Origin: Rickettsiales bacterium
Lineage (GTDB): Bacteria; Pseudomonadota; Alphaproteobacteria; Rickettsiales; SXRF01
Reading direction: 5' to 3'
Assembly (NCBI GenBank): GCA_041396965.1
Contig: JAWKXN010000001.1
Location: 186,001-250,000, forward strand
DNA: 64,000 bases
The notes under the pieces were generated by a model, which worked only from the letters and a program-made list of their open reading frames with translations, had not been told where the DNA came from and searched no databases. Position 1 is the first letter of the stretch. The number at the start of each line of letters is the position of its first letter. The position numbers and the translations under genes are program-made. This document shows positions 1 to 9,076 of this stretch, in pieces.

Positions 1-824
1 AATATAGAGGTGCTTTCAAAACCAGCAAATACCATACTTACCGCATGATCCCGTATATCCTTATCCGTAAAATTCTCAGGATCTTGTTTCTGTGCTTCAA
101 GCAGCAGATTAAGAAGATTTTTATTATCTTGTGATTTGTTAAGTCTATGTTCTTCTATAAGAGAGCTTAGTCTATCATCTATATTTTTTAGCTCTCTTCT
201 AAAACGAAAGTAGGCAGGCATATAGAATAATTTTCTTAGGTCAACACTATGCAGGATTCTTATATTTTTTACATATTCTATCAACACACTATACGAATTA
301 TGTAGCGAAATTACCGTCTCATCAGTTATGTTTTTCCCAAATATAGCGCGTAAAATAACCTCTGTGGTAATTTTTGCCATCTCTTCTGTGATATTTATCC
401 TGACCTTGCCGCCTTCAGTGAGCTTAAACCAGCGCTTTTTATATTTCTCACTAACCATATTTACTATATCAAAATAATAGCCGGAAATTCTTTCACGATT
501 GAACATTGGTTGAATTTTCTGCCTATCTCGCTTCCATTTATCACCATTACTTGTTAGTAACCCCAGACCGATCGCTGGCTCAAATCGTATATATGCCTTG
601 TTTTTTTTGTAGTTTTTCTGATTTTCAATAAATATGCGTTTAACTAGGTCAGGATGGTTAACTTGCATGACCTTATGTCCCATCACGTTAAACAATATTA
701 TGTCACCATTATTCTGTGATAAGTCAATAGCCATGCCTGACGGGTCTTTAATCGCGGGGATTAACAATCCCAAGAAGGGGAGAGATTTTACTTTGCTTAA
801 GCTGTAGTTTTTTGTGTGTTGCAT
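1..824 (-). CDS. Cytochrome P450, N-terminal part (cut by window edge)
   Basis: The minus-strand reading frame is open from an ATG at 822-824 to the window edge, so the C-terminal part is outside. The translation has the P450 C-helix pattern WKRDRQKIQPMF (W-x3-R) near residue 115. At the very edge it has the I-helix oxygen-activation motif AGFEST (A/G-G-x-E/D-T). The haem-binding Cys loop is not in view. P450s are haem monooxygenases that hydroxylate hydrophobic substrates. The lack of an N-terminal membrane anchor fits a soluble bacterial type. The substrate cannot be told. The gene is divergent from the TonB receptor at 996. Confidence 0.85.
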   Translation of the reverse strand, partial: MQHTKNYSLSKVKSLPFLGLLIPAIKDPSGMAIDLSQNNGDIILFNVMGHKVMQVNHPDLVKRIFIENQKNYKKNKAYIRFEPAIGLGLLTSNGDKWKRDRQKIQPMFNRERISGYYFDIVNMVSEKYKKRWFKLTEGGKVRINITEEMAKITTEVILRAIFGKNITDETVISLHNSYSVLIEYVKNIRILHSVDLRKLFYMPAYFRFRRELKNIDDRLSSLIEEHRLNKSQDNKNLLNLLLEAQKQDPENFTDKDIRDHAVSMVFAGFESTSI

Positions 825-995
825 AGCCAATCATACATACAGTGAGTTTGATTACATATAGCCATTAACACAATGTTAATCAAGAATATTTAATTCATTA
901 GCTATATGGCTATTTAATTAAATTTTAACTAAATTAAGTTAATACAGATAGTTAATATAATATATAAATAGTAAACAGGGTCTGGAATAAAATTT

Positions 996-2996
996 ATGTT
1001 AAAGCCAAGTAAAAGCTTTATATTACCACTTACCATTATGGCTTTATACCCGACCATGGCGTTAGCATATGGCTCAAAAATCAGCGATGAGGACGCGGCA
1101 AAACTCGCCGGTATGTCGCTTGAGGAGCTTTCTAATATAAAAGTTACCTCTGTTTCTAAAAGAGAAGAACCGAAGGATGAGGCGGCAGCAGCCATTTTTG
1201 TTATAACCCAAGAAGATATTAAAAGATCTGGCGCTACTGAAATACCAGAACTATTAAGGATGGCACCAGGGATTACCGTTGCCCGTTCCTCCTCTAATAA
1301 TTGGACAGTTTCCTCGCGCGGCTTTAATGATCAATTTTCTAATAAACTATTGGTTCTTATTGATGGTCGTACCATATATTCACCATTATTCTCAGGCGTG
1401 ATTTGGGATACACATGATCTAATATTAAGCGACATAGAGCGCATAGAGGTGATACGAGGTCCGGGTGCGACTTTGTGGGGAGCTAACGCGGTAAATGGAG
1501 TTATTAATATAATAACTAAAAACTCAAAAGACACACAAGGTGGTTTAGCGCAAGCTAGCTTTGGCAATAAATCGGCGATAGGTTCCATGCGTTATGGGGC
1601 GAAGGTAGGTGATATAGGCTATATCAGGACTTATGCTAAACATAGTGATTATAATTCTCAATATAAGGCTGCAAGCGGCAAGGCTGATGACTCATGGCGC
1701 AGACAGCAGGCGGGATTTCGCAGTGATTTGAGACTTTCTGTTGATAATAACCTCAAAATACAGGGTGATATTTATAATATTGATGAGGATAATTTTTATA
1801 ATTTTCCAGACATGGGAGCAGGTACGTTTCATCGTAGTTCCAAAGGCTTTGATCTAAGAGGTGGTAATATAATTGCTCGTTGGGATGGTGTGATTAATGA
1901 TGATTCCGAGTTTTACCTACAAGCGTATTTTGATAGCGCGTTTCAGAAAACATCGTTTTTTAGCGATATAGCTAACACAGCGGACCTTGAGTTTCAGCAT
2001 TCGTGGATAGGCTGGGATCGTCAGGAGATTACTTGGGGGCTTGGCTATCGTTTTATAAATAATGACAATGAGGATAGCAGCGCGCAATACGCTCTTACTC
2101 CGCATAGTAGGAATGATAGTTTATATAGCGCGTTCTTGCAGGATAAAATTTCTCTAGTCACCGATAAACTGTACCTAACCATAGGCTCCAAATTTGAGCA
2201 TAATGACTATACTGGTTTTGAGTGGCAGCCAAGCAGCCGCATAGCATGGTTAATTGATAAAGATCAAACCTTATGGGCAGCGGTTTCTAGGGCGGTACAC
2301 ACACCAGGGCGTTTTAATTCTGATGGACGCTTGTCATTAGTTGTACTGCCAACAACTCCTCTGCCGACACTTCTTAGCAACCAACCAGATAAGAATCTTG
2401 ATTCTGAGAATATGATTTCTTACGAAGTTGGTTATCGTGTGAAGCCAATAGATGATCTCTATTTAGATGTTACCGCTTACTGTAATAAATACAACAATCT
2501 TTACAGAGGAGTATTTGGCGCTCCGACGGTAGTTGGTGGCACCTATGTTAGTTTGCCTGTTTCTATTGAGGCGATTAACAAAGCTACCTCTGTTGGTTTC
2601 GAGGCTTCCGCGAAGTATCAACCGCTTCAGATCTGGTATCTTAGTGGTTCATATAGCTATATAGACTTGAATTTTGATGATAAGTCACAGATTGGTCTGT
2701 CCTTCATCGGTAGAAATCCTAAAAATATGTTTAACTTACAATCAACCTATATATTCCCTAATCGTTTAGAAATGACCAATATGTTATATTACACCTCCGA
2801 ACTAAGTAGCATTAATATACCGGGATATTATCGTTTTGACACTAGGTTATCATACCCAATAACTGAAAATATAGAACTAAATGTTGTTGGGCAGAATTTG
2901 CTTGATCCAAGACATAAAGAATTTACTCAATTCCTATACCAAAATCCCGCGGAGATCGGTCGTAACATATACGCTGGTATGTCATTTAAGTTCTAG
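996..2996 (+). CDS. TonB-dependent outer-membrane receptor
   Basis: This 666-aa protein has a signal peptide ending near residue 24 (MALA/YG). A plug domain follows (about 45-170) with the typical motifs VLIDGRTIYSP, IERIEVIRGPGATLWGANAV and GVINIITK. The rest is a 22-strand-type barrel ending in an aromatic residue (SFKF), as outer-membrane proteins do. It would take up a large ligand such as a siderophore, cobalamin or metal complex using TonB energy. The ligand is not evident. Cobalamin is possible because the window encodes a B12-dependent reductase, but that is only inference. No Fur-like box is visible upstream. Confidence 0.9.
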   Translation: MLKPSKSFILPLTIMALYPTMALAYGSKISDEDAAKLAGMSLEELSNIKVTSVSKREEPKDEAAAAIFVITQEDIKRSGATEIPELLRMAPGITVARSSSNNWTVSSRGFNDQFSNKLLVLIDGRTIYSPLFSGVIWDTHDLILSDIERIEVIRGPGATLWGANAVNGVINIITKNSKDTQGGLAQASFGNKSAIGSMRYGAKVGDIGYIRTYAKHSDYNSQYKAASGKADDSWRRQQAGFRSDLRLSVDNNLKIQGDIYNIDEDNFYNFPDMGAGTFHRSSKGFDLRGGNIIARWDGVINDDSEFYLQAYFDSAFQKTSFFSDIANTADLEFQHSWIGWDRQEITWGLGYRFINNDNEDSSAQYALTPHSRNDSLYSAFLQDKISLVTDKLYLTIGSKFEHNDYTGFEWQPSSRIAWLIDKDQTLWAAVSRAVHTPGRFNSDGRLSLVVLPTTPLPTLLSNQPDKNLDSENMISYEVGYRVKPIDDLYLDVTAYCNKYNNLYRGVFGAPTVVGGTYVSLPVSIEAINKATSVGFEASAKYQPLQIWYLSGSYSYIDLNFDDKSQIGLSFIGRNPKNMFNLQSTYIFPNRLEMTNMLYYTSELSSINIPGYYRFDTRLSYPITENIELNVVGQNLLDPRHKEFTQFLYQNPAEIGRNIYAGMSFKF

Positions 2997-3014
2997 CGCG
3001 ATTAATCTGTACGG

Positions 3015-5363
3015 CTAGTTTCTAAGAGGTTTCCCTGTTTGCAACATATGCTCAATACGTGCTATAGTTCCTTTAGTTTTTACCAGTTCCATAAATCCAG
3101 CAAGCTCTAAATCAAGTATATTTTGCTCACTCAGACTGTCATGTATATCAGTATCTCCACCATTTAACACTTCCGCCAGAACACGTGATACCACCACGTC
3201 ATGTTCTGTTGCTTTTCCGGATGCTGCGTAACCATCAATAGCCATAAATAGAGCGGTTTTCCCGCTCTCACCGGCGAGTCGCAAAGTGCCAAATTCTGGT
3301 GGGCTGTAGTCATCTACCATCTGTAAGCATTTATCTTTAGCGTCAGACAGTAAACGAGCACGGTTCATAGTTATTTTATCATCTTCCCTAAGAATTCTAA
3401 TGTCCCGAGCTTCCAATGCGGAACCGGCAACTTTCGCTGTTGCTATAGCCTCAAATACCTTACTTACCGCAGGCATAACATTACCATCAGCATCTGAGCT
3501 TACGTGTCGCAGTAACATTTCCTTACACCCTCCCCATGCTGGAATTAAACCAACTCCAACCTCAACCAGTCCAGCGTACGACTCCATGTGAGCTTGCACC
3601 GCGTTTGAATGTAATATTATTTCACATCCTCCACCAAGCGCCATACCACCAAGCGCTGACACCACAGGGAAGGGAGCGTACTTAATCGCCATCATAGATT
3701 GTTGACCAGCCTTTATAACTTCCTCAATCTGTTTCCACGCCGCGATATTAGCGGCCATAAGCATAAAAGCTAGATTCGCTCCCACCGAAAAATTATCACT
3801 ATCACCACCGATAATCATTCCACGAAAATCTTTTTTCGCCAACTCTATTGATTGGTTAATCATCGTGAGAATATCAGGATCAACCGAGTTCATTTTTGAG
3901 GTAAGCTCAAGGCAAGCTATACCGTCACCTATATCCCACAACCGTGCTGAGGAATTTTTAGTAACAGGTTTGCTACCGTAAGTTCTGTCCTTAAGTAGCC
4001 ATGAACCTTCACTTATTTTAATTGGTAAATAAACAGGGGAGGTGCCGCTCTTTTCTAGTTCACTGACATTAATCCTCAAATGTTCTTTGTCGTTCTTTGT
4101 ATAAAGTGAATAATCGCCCTCAAGTGACAATATGGTTGGAATATCTTTACCTTGTTCTCGCAATATTTTGTTCAGATTTTTTACGCCTATTTTGTCAATA
4201 AGCTCAAAAGGACCAAATTTCCAACTATATCCCCATTTCATAGCGTTATCCACCGCGAGTATGTCATCAGAGATTTCTGGAATTAACGACGCAGCGTAAT
4301 GAAGGGTGCCAATTAACACGCTCGCCGCATATTTGCCACCTATATCATTGTGAGAGACTAGCTTGTCTATACCTTCTCTCGCGGCGTTAATACTATCAAG
4401 ACTTATTTTGCTCTCTACAGGAGAATATTCTCCAGTGCTTAGGTTGATAACCTCTTTTATTTTCTTTCCACCATCTCTGTTTATACGGTAGAAACCACCT
4501 TTACCCTTACGTCCAGTATAGCCATCCGCTATCATCTTTTTTACTATTTCTGGCTCCTGATAAAGACTTCTGAACATATCATCTTTGGGAAGTGTCGCGA
4601 GCATAGCCTTCGCTATAAGCGGCATAAGATCAATACCTATAAGGTCAAATAGACCAAATATACCAGTTTTTGGCATACCAAGCGGTCTGCCCATAATCGC
4701 GTCAGCCTCTTGCGGTGATATACCAAGCCTTATCGCCTCCAGTAATCCGAGCATCATCCAGTACACACCAATACGATTGGCGATAAATCCTGGAGTGTCT
4801 TTACACTTAACCACACCTTTCCCAAGTTTTACATCCGCGAATCGCGATATTTTTGTTATTATCTCCTCATCGGTATCTTGGCTGCCTGCCACCTCCAGCA
4901 GACGCATAAATCTTGGTGGGTTAAAGAAATGGGTTATAATGAAGTTCTTTTTGAAACTATCAGGAAAACCATCGGTAAGGGCTGTAATAGGCAAGGTAGA
5001 AGTGTTTGATGAAACTATACTGCTTGGCTTTCTTACGGAATCTATCTTACGGTATACCTCCTGTTTTACTTCCAATTTTTCTAAAACCGCTTCTATTATC
5101 AGATCGCAATCAGCTAGTAATTCCAGATCATCTGTTAAGTTTCCACAGGTAATATATTTTTTAAGTTTAGGGTGAGCAAAACCAGAGGGCTTCGCTGATA
5201 GTTGTTTCTCTATCGCTTTTTCCGTCAGTATATTATGGGTTTCAGCCCCTTCAGGTATAATATCAAGTAGAACTACCGGTGTATTGCTAGCCGCTATATG
5301 TGCCGCTATGCCGCTGCCCATAACTCCAGAGCCAATAACCGCTACTTTTTTTATATCAGCCAT
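3015..5363 (-). CDS. 3-hydroxyacyl-CoA dehydrogenase / enoyl-CoA hydratase, FadN-like
   Basis: This 782-aa bifunctional beta-oxidation enzyme has the dehydrogenase first and the hydratase last, the FadN arrangement rather than that of FadB/FadJ. The N-terminal NAD-binding loop is GSGVMGSGIAAHIA (residues 10-23), followed by SNTSTLPITAL and two C-terminal dehydrogenase-type domains. From about residue 490 there is a crotonase fold with GGMALGGGCEIILHS and ESYAGLVEVGVGLIPAWGG, which contains the expected catalytic Glu near residue 594. The start is supported by AAAAGGA about 7 bases before ATG. Fatty-acid degradation is supported by the acyl-CoA dehydrogenase elsewhere in the window, though the two genes are not adjacent. 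Confidence 0.9.
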   Translation of the reverse strand: MADIKKVAVIGSGVMGSGIAAHIAASNTPVVLLDIIPEGAETHNILTEKAIEKQLSAKPSGFAHPKLKKYITCGNLTDDLELLADCDLIIEAVLEKLEVKQEVYRKIDSVRKPSSIVSSNTSTLPITALTDGFPDSFKKNFIITHFFNPPRFMRLLEVAGSQDTDEEIITKISRFADVKLGKGVVKCKDTPGFIANRIGVYWMMLGLLEAIRLGISPQEADAIMGRPLGMPKTGIFGLFDLIGIDLMPLIAKAMLATLPKDDMFRSLYQEPEIVKKMIADGYTGRKGKGGFYRINRDGGKKIKEVINLSTGEYSPVESKISLDSINAAREGIDKLVSHNDIGGKYAASVLIGTLHYAASLIPEISDDILAVDNAMKWGYSWKFGPFELIDKIGVKNLNKILREQGKDIPTILSLEGDYSLYTKNDKEHLRINVSELEKSGTSPVYLPIKISEGSWLLKDRTYGSKPVTKNSSARLWDIGDGIACLELTSKMNSVDPDILTMINQSIELAKKDFRGMIIGGDSDNFSVGANLAFMLMAANIAAWKQIEEVIKAGQQSMMAIKYAPFPVVSALGGMALGGGCEIILHSNAVQAHMESYAGLVEVGVGLIPAWGGCKEMLLRHVSSDADGNVMPAVSKVFEAIATAKVAGSALEARDIRILREDDKITMNRARLLSDAKDKCLQMVDDYSPPEFGTLRLAGESGKTALFMAIDGYAASGKATEHDVVVSRVLAEVLNGGDTDIHDSLSEQNILDLELAGFMELVKTKGTIARIEHMLQTGKPLRN

Positions 5364-5460
5364 ATAATTCCTTTTAGTTAAATTTGAGATTTCCTATAAT
5401 TACAAGATTAGTAGCATAAGATAGTTTTGAATTACTTAAGTTTATTTCTGTTTTTTCGTA

Positions 5461-8400
5461 TTAGTTTTTTGTCGCTTGTCCCTTACCCATATCAGAAATT
5501 TTAATGCGCGCTGTATAATTTTTTACAAAATTATTAGTCTTGTTAGCGTACTCTATTATTTGATTAAAGTTTCGTGAATTAGGAACCACATCTTCTGTGG
5601 TTAAATATTCAAACATATTATAATTAGGGTTGTTTTTCATAAGTGGCAGAAAGTAATCACGCAAATACTTAATCTGTTCCTTGTTGTTGGTAAATATATA
5701 GGCGAGCGCTAATTTTAATAGATACTCACTTTCATCTATTGTTATGGCATCTGTTATGTTCTCACGTTTTTTCAGTATATTTTCTATTTCAGAAATCAGA
5801 TATTCCCAGTTTTTTTCTTTCCAATATATGCTAACACGTATATCTTCCGCTTCCTTACTTTCATCTTGTCCTAGAGTTTGTATGGCAAGTCCTGTCTTGC
5901 CTATTTCCGCCATAGCTCTTGCTGCTATGCGATTACGTGATAGTCTAAGCAATACAGGATTTTCACCATAAAGCGAATTTTGCAAAGCTTGCAGAGCATT
6001 TTTAGGCTTATTACGCATTAAGTATATTTGCGCTAATCTCGCTCCTATTTCACTTCTTTTTTGCTTTTCGGTTTGGTTGGTCATCTGATACTCAAATATT
6101 TTTATAGCTTGTTCAAGCAAATCTAAATTAACCAGACGTTCCGCGAGTTTTTCCATCATTTCATTTCCCGCCGCTCCTATTGGCATGTAGTTACGATAAT
6201 TGTAATAAAGAGCTAAAGCTTTAAGGGGAGGGAATTTATTAGCCGCCCCACCATCATTAAACATAGTTATGAAAACCTCTTCCATCTTTCGTTTCATATC
6301 TAGTGATATTGTGGTATTTCTAAATGACTGAACTCCATTATCCCAAACTCTCATGGCATTTACATAATCTTTTTTCTCATAGTAAAGATCACCTAATAAT
6401 TTTAGAATCTGTAACTCAAGATTATCGCCATGCCAGCTCAATCTCAGCTTCTCCAATTTATCTATTGTCTTATCCTTATTTTCTCCAGCTTCCATATCGT
6501 GAGTTATAAGAGTAAATTTGGCTCTGGCTTGAACAAAAGGATATTTTACATTATCGGCTAATTTTCTTAGGCTTTTTAGTCCATCCTCCTTTTGTCCTGT
6601 GTTCATTGAGATTTTCGCCATAAGAAAATTTATGTACACATCTATAGATTTTAACAAGTTATCCTGATCTAGTGAATCAAAGATTCTAAGAGCTGCATTA
6701 TATTTTTTAGCGGTTATAGCTCTATCCGCAGCTATAATAGCCAGATGTTGCCGAAAAATTGGTGGATATTTATCTATATAATCCTCATTCATTGATAGAT
6801 AATCATAATGCTTGCTGGTGTCTCCAAGAAGATCGGCTAGCACAGCCCTCCAATACTCTATTTCTCTATTATTATTAAGTTCCGCTGACTTGAAATCTTT
6901 CGCCGCCTCTACATAACGTTCCATTATAAAATTAGCCGCGCCTCTCATCGCGTTAAGCTTGGTCGTGCGATAGAAGGCCGGATTAGAGCTTTCTATATTA
7001 TCAAGTATGGCTATCGCTTCTGGTGCTAATCCCTCACTTAAATATAACTGCGCCATCCTAAGCCTAGCTTCATTCGCTTTTTGTGGTGTACTTGCTTTTG
7101 TGATTTCTTTTAGCAATTCATGTATTTGGGTTATGCGTGATATTTCGGCTTTTTTTTTCCAAATACCATATGGAAACAAAGTAGGCGCGGTATCAAAACG
7201 CTTGCTTGTGTCATTTATATCAAGCTTTGGTAAGCTATCTGATATTATAGCTCCTTTTGTGGTGGTTACCCTCAGACCGTTACGCACCTTCAAAACAGAT
7301 AGATTATCAGATTTTTTTACCGCGACGATTCCCTGTGTTGTTCGTAATAAATCAAATTCAACGAAACTTCTGGTACTAGCGATTGCCTCGCCAGTTTTGA
7401 AGACAGGTATTATAACAAGCTCATCACCTATTATAGGGTCTTGAATAAGTATAGAATTGCTCGTTTCTAATGATTGAATCAGAGCGTGTGGAGGTGAAGG
7501 CGGTTTGGTGTTTACTTCCACCTGAATAGGGTTTTTCGGAAAAGCTTTTTCCTGAGTAATCAATATAGCTATATTATTTGAATTTACTTCTTTACTTATG
7601 CTGGCGTAAGCGTTGCCATCAATAGGCATATATAATATGGTGACCTTAGGATTGGCGATTATATTGGCGGTGCCTATAACCGTGTTTTTTACGTCAAGTA
7701 ACTCCGAAAAATTTAATTTTTCATCAGTATCTAAAACTATCCATAAATATTTATTCCTTATGAATACAGCAACAGCGGTTCTTTTTTTAAGTGGAAAACG
7801 TAGAGTGGCGCTATCACTTGCCGCCGATAATGTAACCATATCCACAAAATTTGTATTATATGTTGGTTTTTCCTTTATATCTTCTTTTTTATCCGTAGCT
7901 TCCTCAGAATTTATATCACTCTTTGCAGATTCTTCCGCCAAAGTCTCCTTAGCGTTATCCGCTTTATTTTCATTATTTGTGTTATGGTCTGATGGGTTGT
8001 TATCATCAGTCGTTTTTTTATCTGTAGTCTCCGTCGTGCTATGTTGTTCACTACCTCCTGCTGCTGGCTCGAGCTTGGATAAAAATTGTGTGTTTATATT
8101 GCTTGCTATAGATATGTTATTGGTAGTTTTTAATTTTTTTGCTATTTCTTTATTCTGCTGTTTTATTCCAGCTATTTCAATTCCAGAAGTATTACCGCTC
8201 GTAAATTTGCTAATCTTGTAGTTTTTGTTTAATGCTAGAATTAGCGTTCTGCCATCAGATTTTCTTTTAGCGTGAGTTATATACGGATAAAGTTTTGATA
8301 ATATATTTCCAACATCGGGTTCTGCTTTTCTACTAAATTTGATTATAAGCTTCTTACCTTTTTTATTTAGGGTAAAGTCTGTGGGTTTAGGCCATTCAAA

Positions 8401-8553
8401 ATTTATCCTCGCCTTGTCCCTTATTATCTCACTATTAGTTACCGGCGGTAGGCTGTAATCATTAGCGAAAACAATCCCATCCCGCATAAGAAATACGCAA
8501 GAAAATATAAAAAAAATACGTATATATTTTTTTAGGTCACTAGCTAATATCAT
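5461..8553 (-). CDS. Large secreted/periplasmic TPR-type repeat protein
   Basis: This 1030-aa protein has a hydrophobic N-terminus (about residues 10-30) that looks like a signal peptide. An N-terminal beta-rich domain (about 40-130) follows. Residues 160-235 are a low-complexity acidic/Asn-Lys-Thr-Glu-rich linker. The C-terminal 550 residues are helical and TPR-like, for example LRMAQLYLSEGLAPEAIAIL, LGDLYYEKKDYVNAMRVWDNG and GARLAQIYLMRNKPKNALQAL. TPR arrays mediate protein-protein contacts. No catalytic motif is seen. It lies 97 bp upstream of the FadN-like gene on the same strand, but cotranscription is not obvious. Function unknown. Confidence 0.8.
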   Translation of the reverse strand: MILASDLKKYIRIFFIFSCVFLMRDGIVFANDYSLPPVTNSEIIRDKARINFEWPKPTDFTLNKKGKKLIIKFSRKAEPDVGNILSKLYPYITHAKRKSDGRTLILALNKNYKISKFTSGNTSGIEIAGIKQQNKEIAKKLKTTNNISIASNINTQFLSKLEPAAGGSEQHSTTETTDKKTTDDNNPSDHNTNNENKADNAKETLAEESAKSDINSEEATDKKEDIKEKPTYNTNFVDMVTLSAASDSATLRFPLKKRTAVAVFIRNKYLWIVLDTDEKLNFSELLDVKNTVIGTANIIANPKVTILYMPIDGNAYASISKEVNSNNIAILITQEKAFPKNPIQVEVNTKPPSPPHALIQSLETSNSILIQDPIIGDELVIIPVFKTGEAIASTRSFVEFDLLRTTQGIVAVKKSDNLSVLKVRNGLRVTTTKGAIISDSLPKLDINDTSKRFDTAPTLFPYGIWKKKAEISRITQIHELLKEITKASTPQKANEARLRMAQLYLSEGLAPEAIAILDNIESSNPAFYRTTKLNAMRGAANFIMERYVEAAKDFKSAELNNNREIEYWRAVLADLLGDTSKHYDYLSMNEDYIDKYPPIFRQHLAIIAADRAITAKKYNAALRIFDSLDQDNLLKSIDVYINFLMAKISMNTGQKEDGLKSLRKLADNVKYPFVQARAKFTLITHDMEAGENKDKTIDKLEKLRLSWHGDNLELQILKLLGDLYYEKKDYVNAMRVWDNGVQSFRNTTISLDMKRKMEEVFITMFNDGGAANKFPPLKALALYYNYRNYMPIGAAGNEMMEKLAERLVNLDLLEQAIKIFEYQMTNQTEKQKRSEIGARLAQIYLMRNKPKNALQALQNSLYGENPVLLRLSRNRIAARAMAEIGKTGLAIQTLGQDESKEAEDIRVSIYWKEKNWEYLISEIENILKKRENITDAITIDESEYLLKLALAYIFTNNKEQIKYLRDYFLPLMKNNPNYNMFEYLTTEDVVPNSRNFNQIIEYANKTNNFVKNYTARIKISDMGKGQATKN

Positions 8554-8640
8554 TTTGCGATACTATATCGCACGGAAATCATTCGCAATATTCAATATCA
8601 TAAACATACGATAAATATAAAATAGGCAATAGGCATTATG

Positions 8641-8790
8641 GAACAAGAAGAAGCACAGCCAGTAGGCTGTGCGAGCCCTCAGCCAGCGAAGCTGTGTCCC
8701 ATGTGAAAGTCAGTAGACTTTCACGGGGATGGGATATAAATAGTTTCCAGTAGGAAATACCGGAGGTGAAAGATAATCTACTTAACCTGA
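8641..8790. repeat. Constant-loop hairpin cluster, locus 1
   Basis: Three consecutive inverted repeats share the central hexamer CAGTAG: arms GCACAGC/GCTGTGC at 8653-8672, GTGAAAGT/ACTTTCAC at 8703-8724, and TTTC/GAAA at 8744-8757. The segment between the first two contains GAGCCCTCAGC and TCCCATG, which recur in the other copies. The cluster lies wholly in the gap downstream of the minus-strand genes at 5461 and 9077. There is no ORF here. Confidence 0.85.
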
Positions 8791-9043
8791 GCTATGGCTA
8801 AGATATTCCCAACCTACCGCTATTACTCTACTCCCCCCTTGCGGGGGAGTCAAAAATTGAAGAGAGTAATGATTCAATTTTTGGTGGGGGGTATATGATT
8901 ATCTATACTCTACCCCCCTCCGCTCAATCAGCGCTATCACTTGATTTCGCGTGCTCCCCCGCAAGGGGAGAGCAGTTTTTTTGAGTATAATATTTTTACC
9001 CACATGAAAGTCTACTGTCTTTTACGGGGACGAGAATAAACAA
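8745..9043. repeat. ~300-bp long direct repeat, copy 1
   Basis: This stretch is nearly identical, in the same orientation, to 14149-14446. The shared sequence begins with GAAATACCGGAGG, runs through AGATATTCCCAACCTAC and the MITE-like core, and ends at TTTTACGGGGACGAGAATA. Differences are scattered single bases. The two copies bracket about 5.1 kb holding the orphan 506-aa gene and both amino-acid transporters. The gap 8554-9076 contains only this and the preceding hairpin cluster. Confidence 0.85.
8831..8972. mobile_element. MITE-like 142-bp element, copy 1
   Basis: The ends are 19-bp inverted repeats: CTCCCCCCTTGCGGGGGAG on the left and CTCCCCCGCAAGGGGAGAG on the right, with one mismatch. 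Nested inside are an 11-bp-arm inverted repeat (CAAAAATTGAA/TTCAATTTTTG) and an 8-bp one (GGGGGGTA/TACCCCCC). It encodes nothing. No target-site duplication is visible, so mobility is inferred only from repetition and terminal inverted repeats. Confidence 0.6.
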
Positions 9044-9076
9044 TTTCCAGCAGGTCAGATGAACCTTAATCCATAT

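Noticed and set aside
4585..5175. Long plus-strand ORF of 196 codons inside the FadN-like gene
   Set aside because: It is the antisense shadow of a clear enzyme gene and shows no motifs or ribosome-binding site.
7613..8221. Plus-strand ORF of 202 codons
   Set aside because: Antisense to the low-complexity acidic part of the 1030-aa protein; hydrophobic only because the complement of Asn/Lys/Asp codons is.
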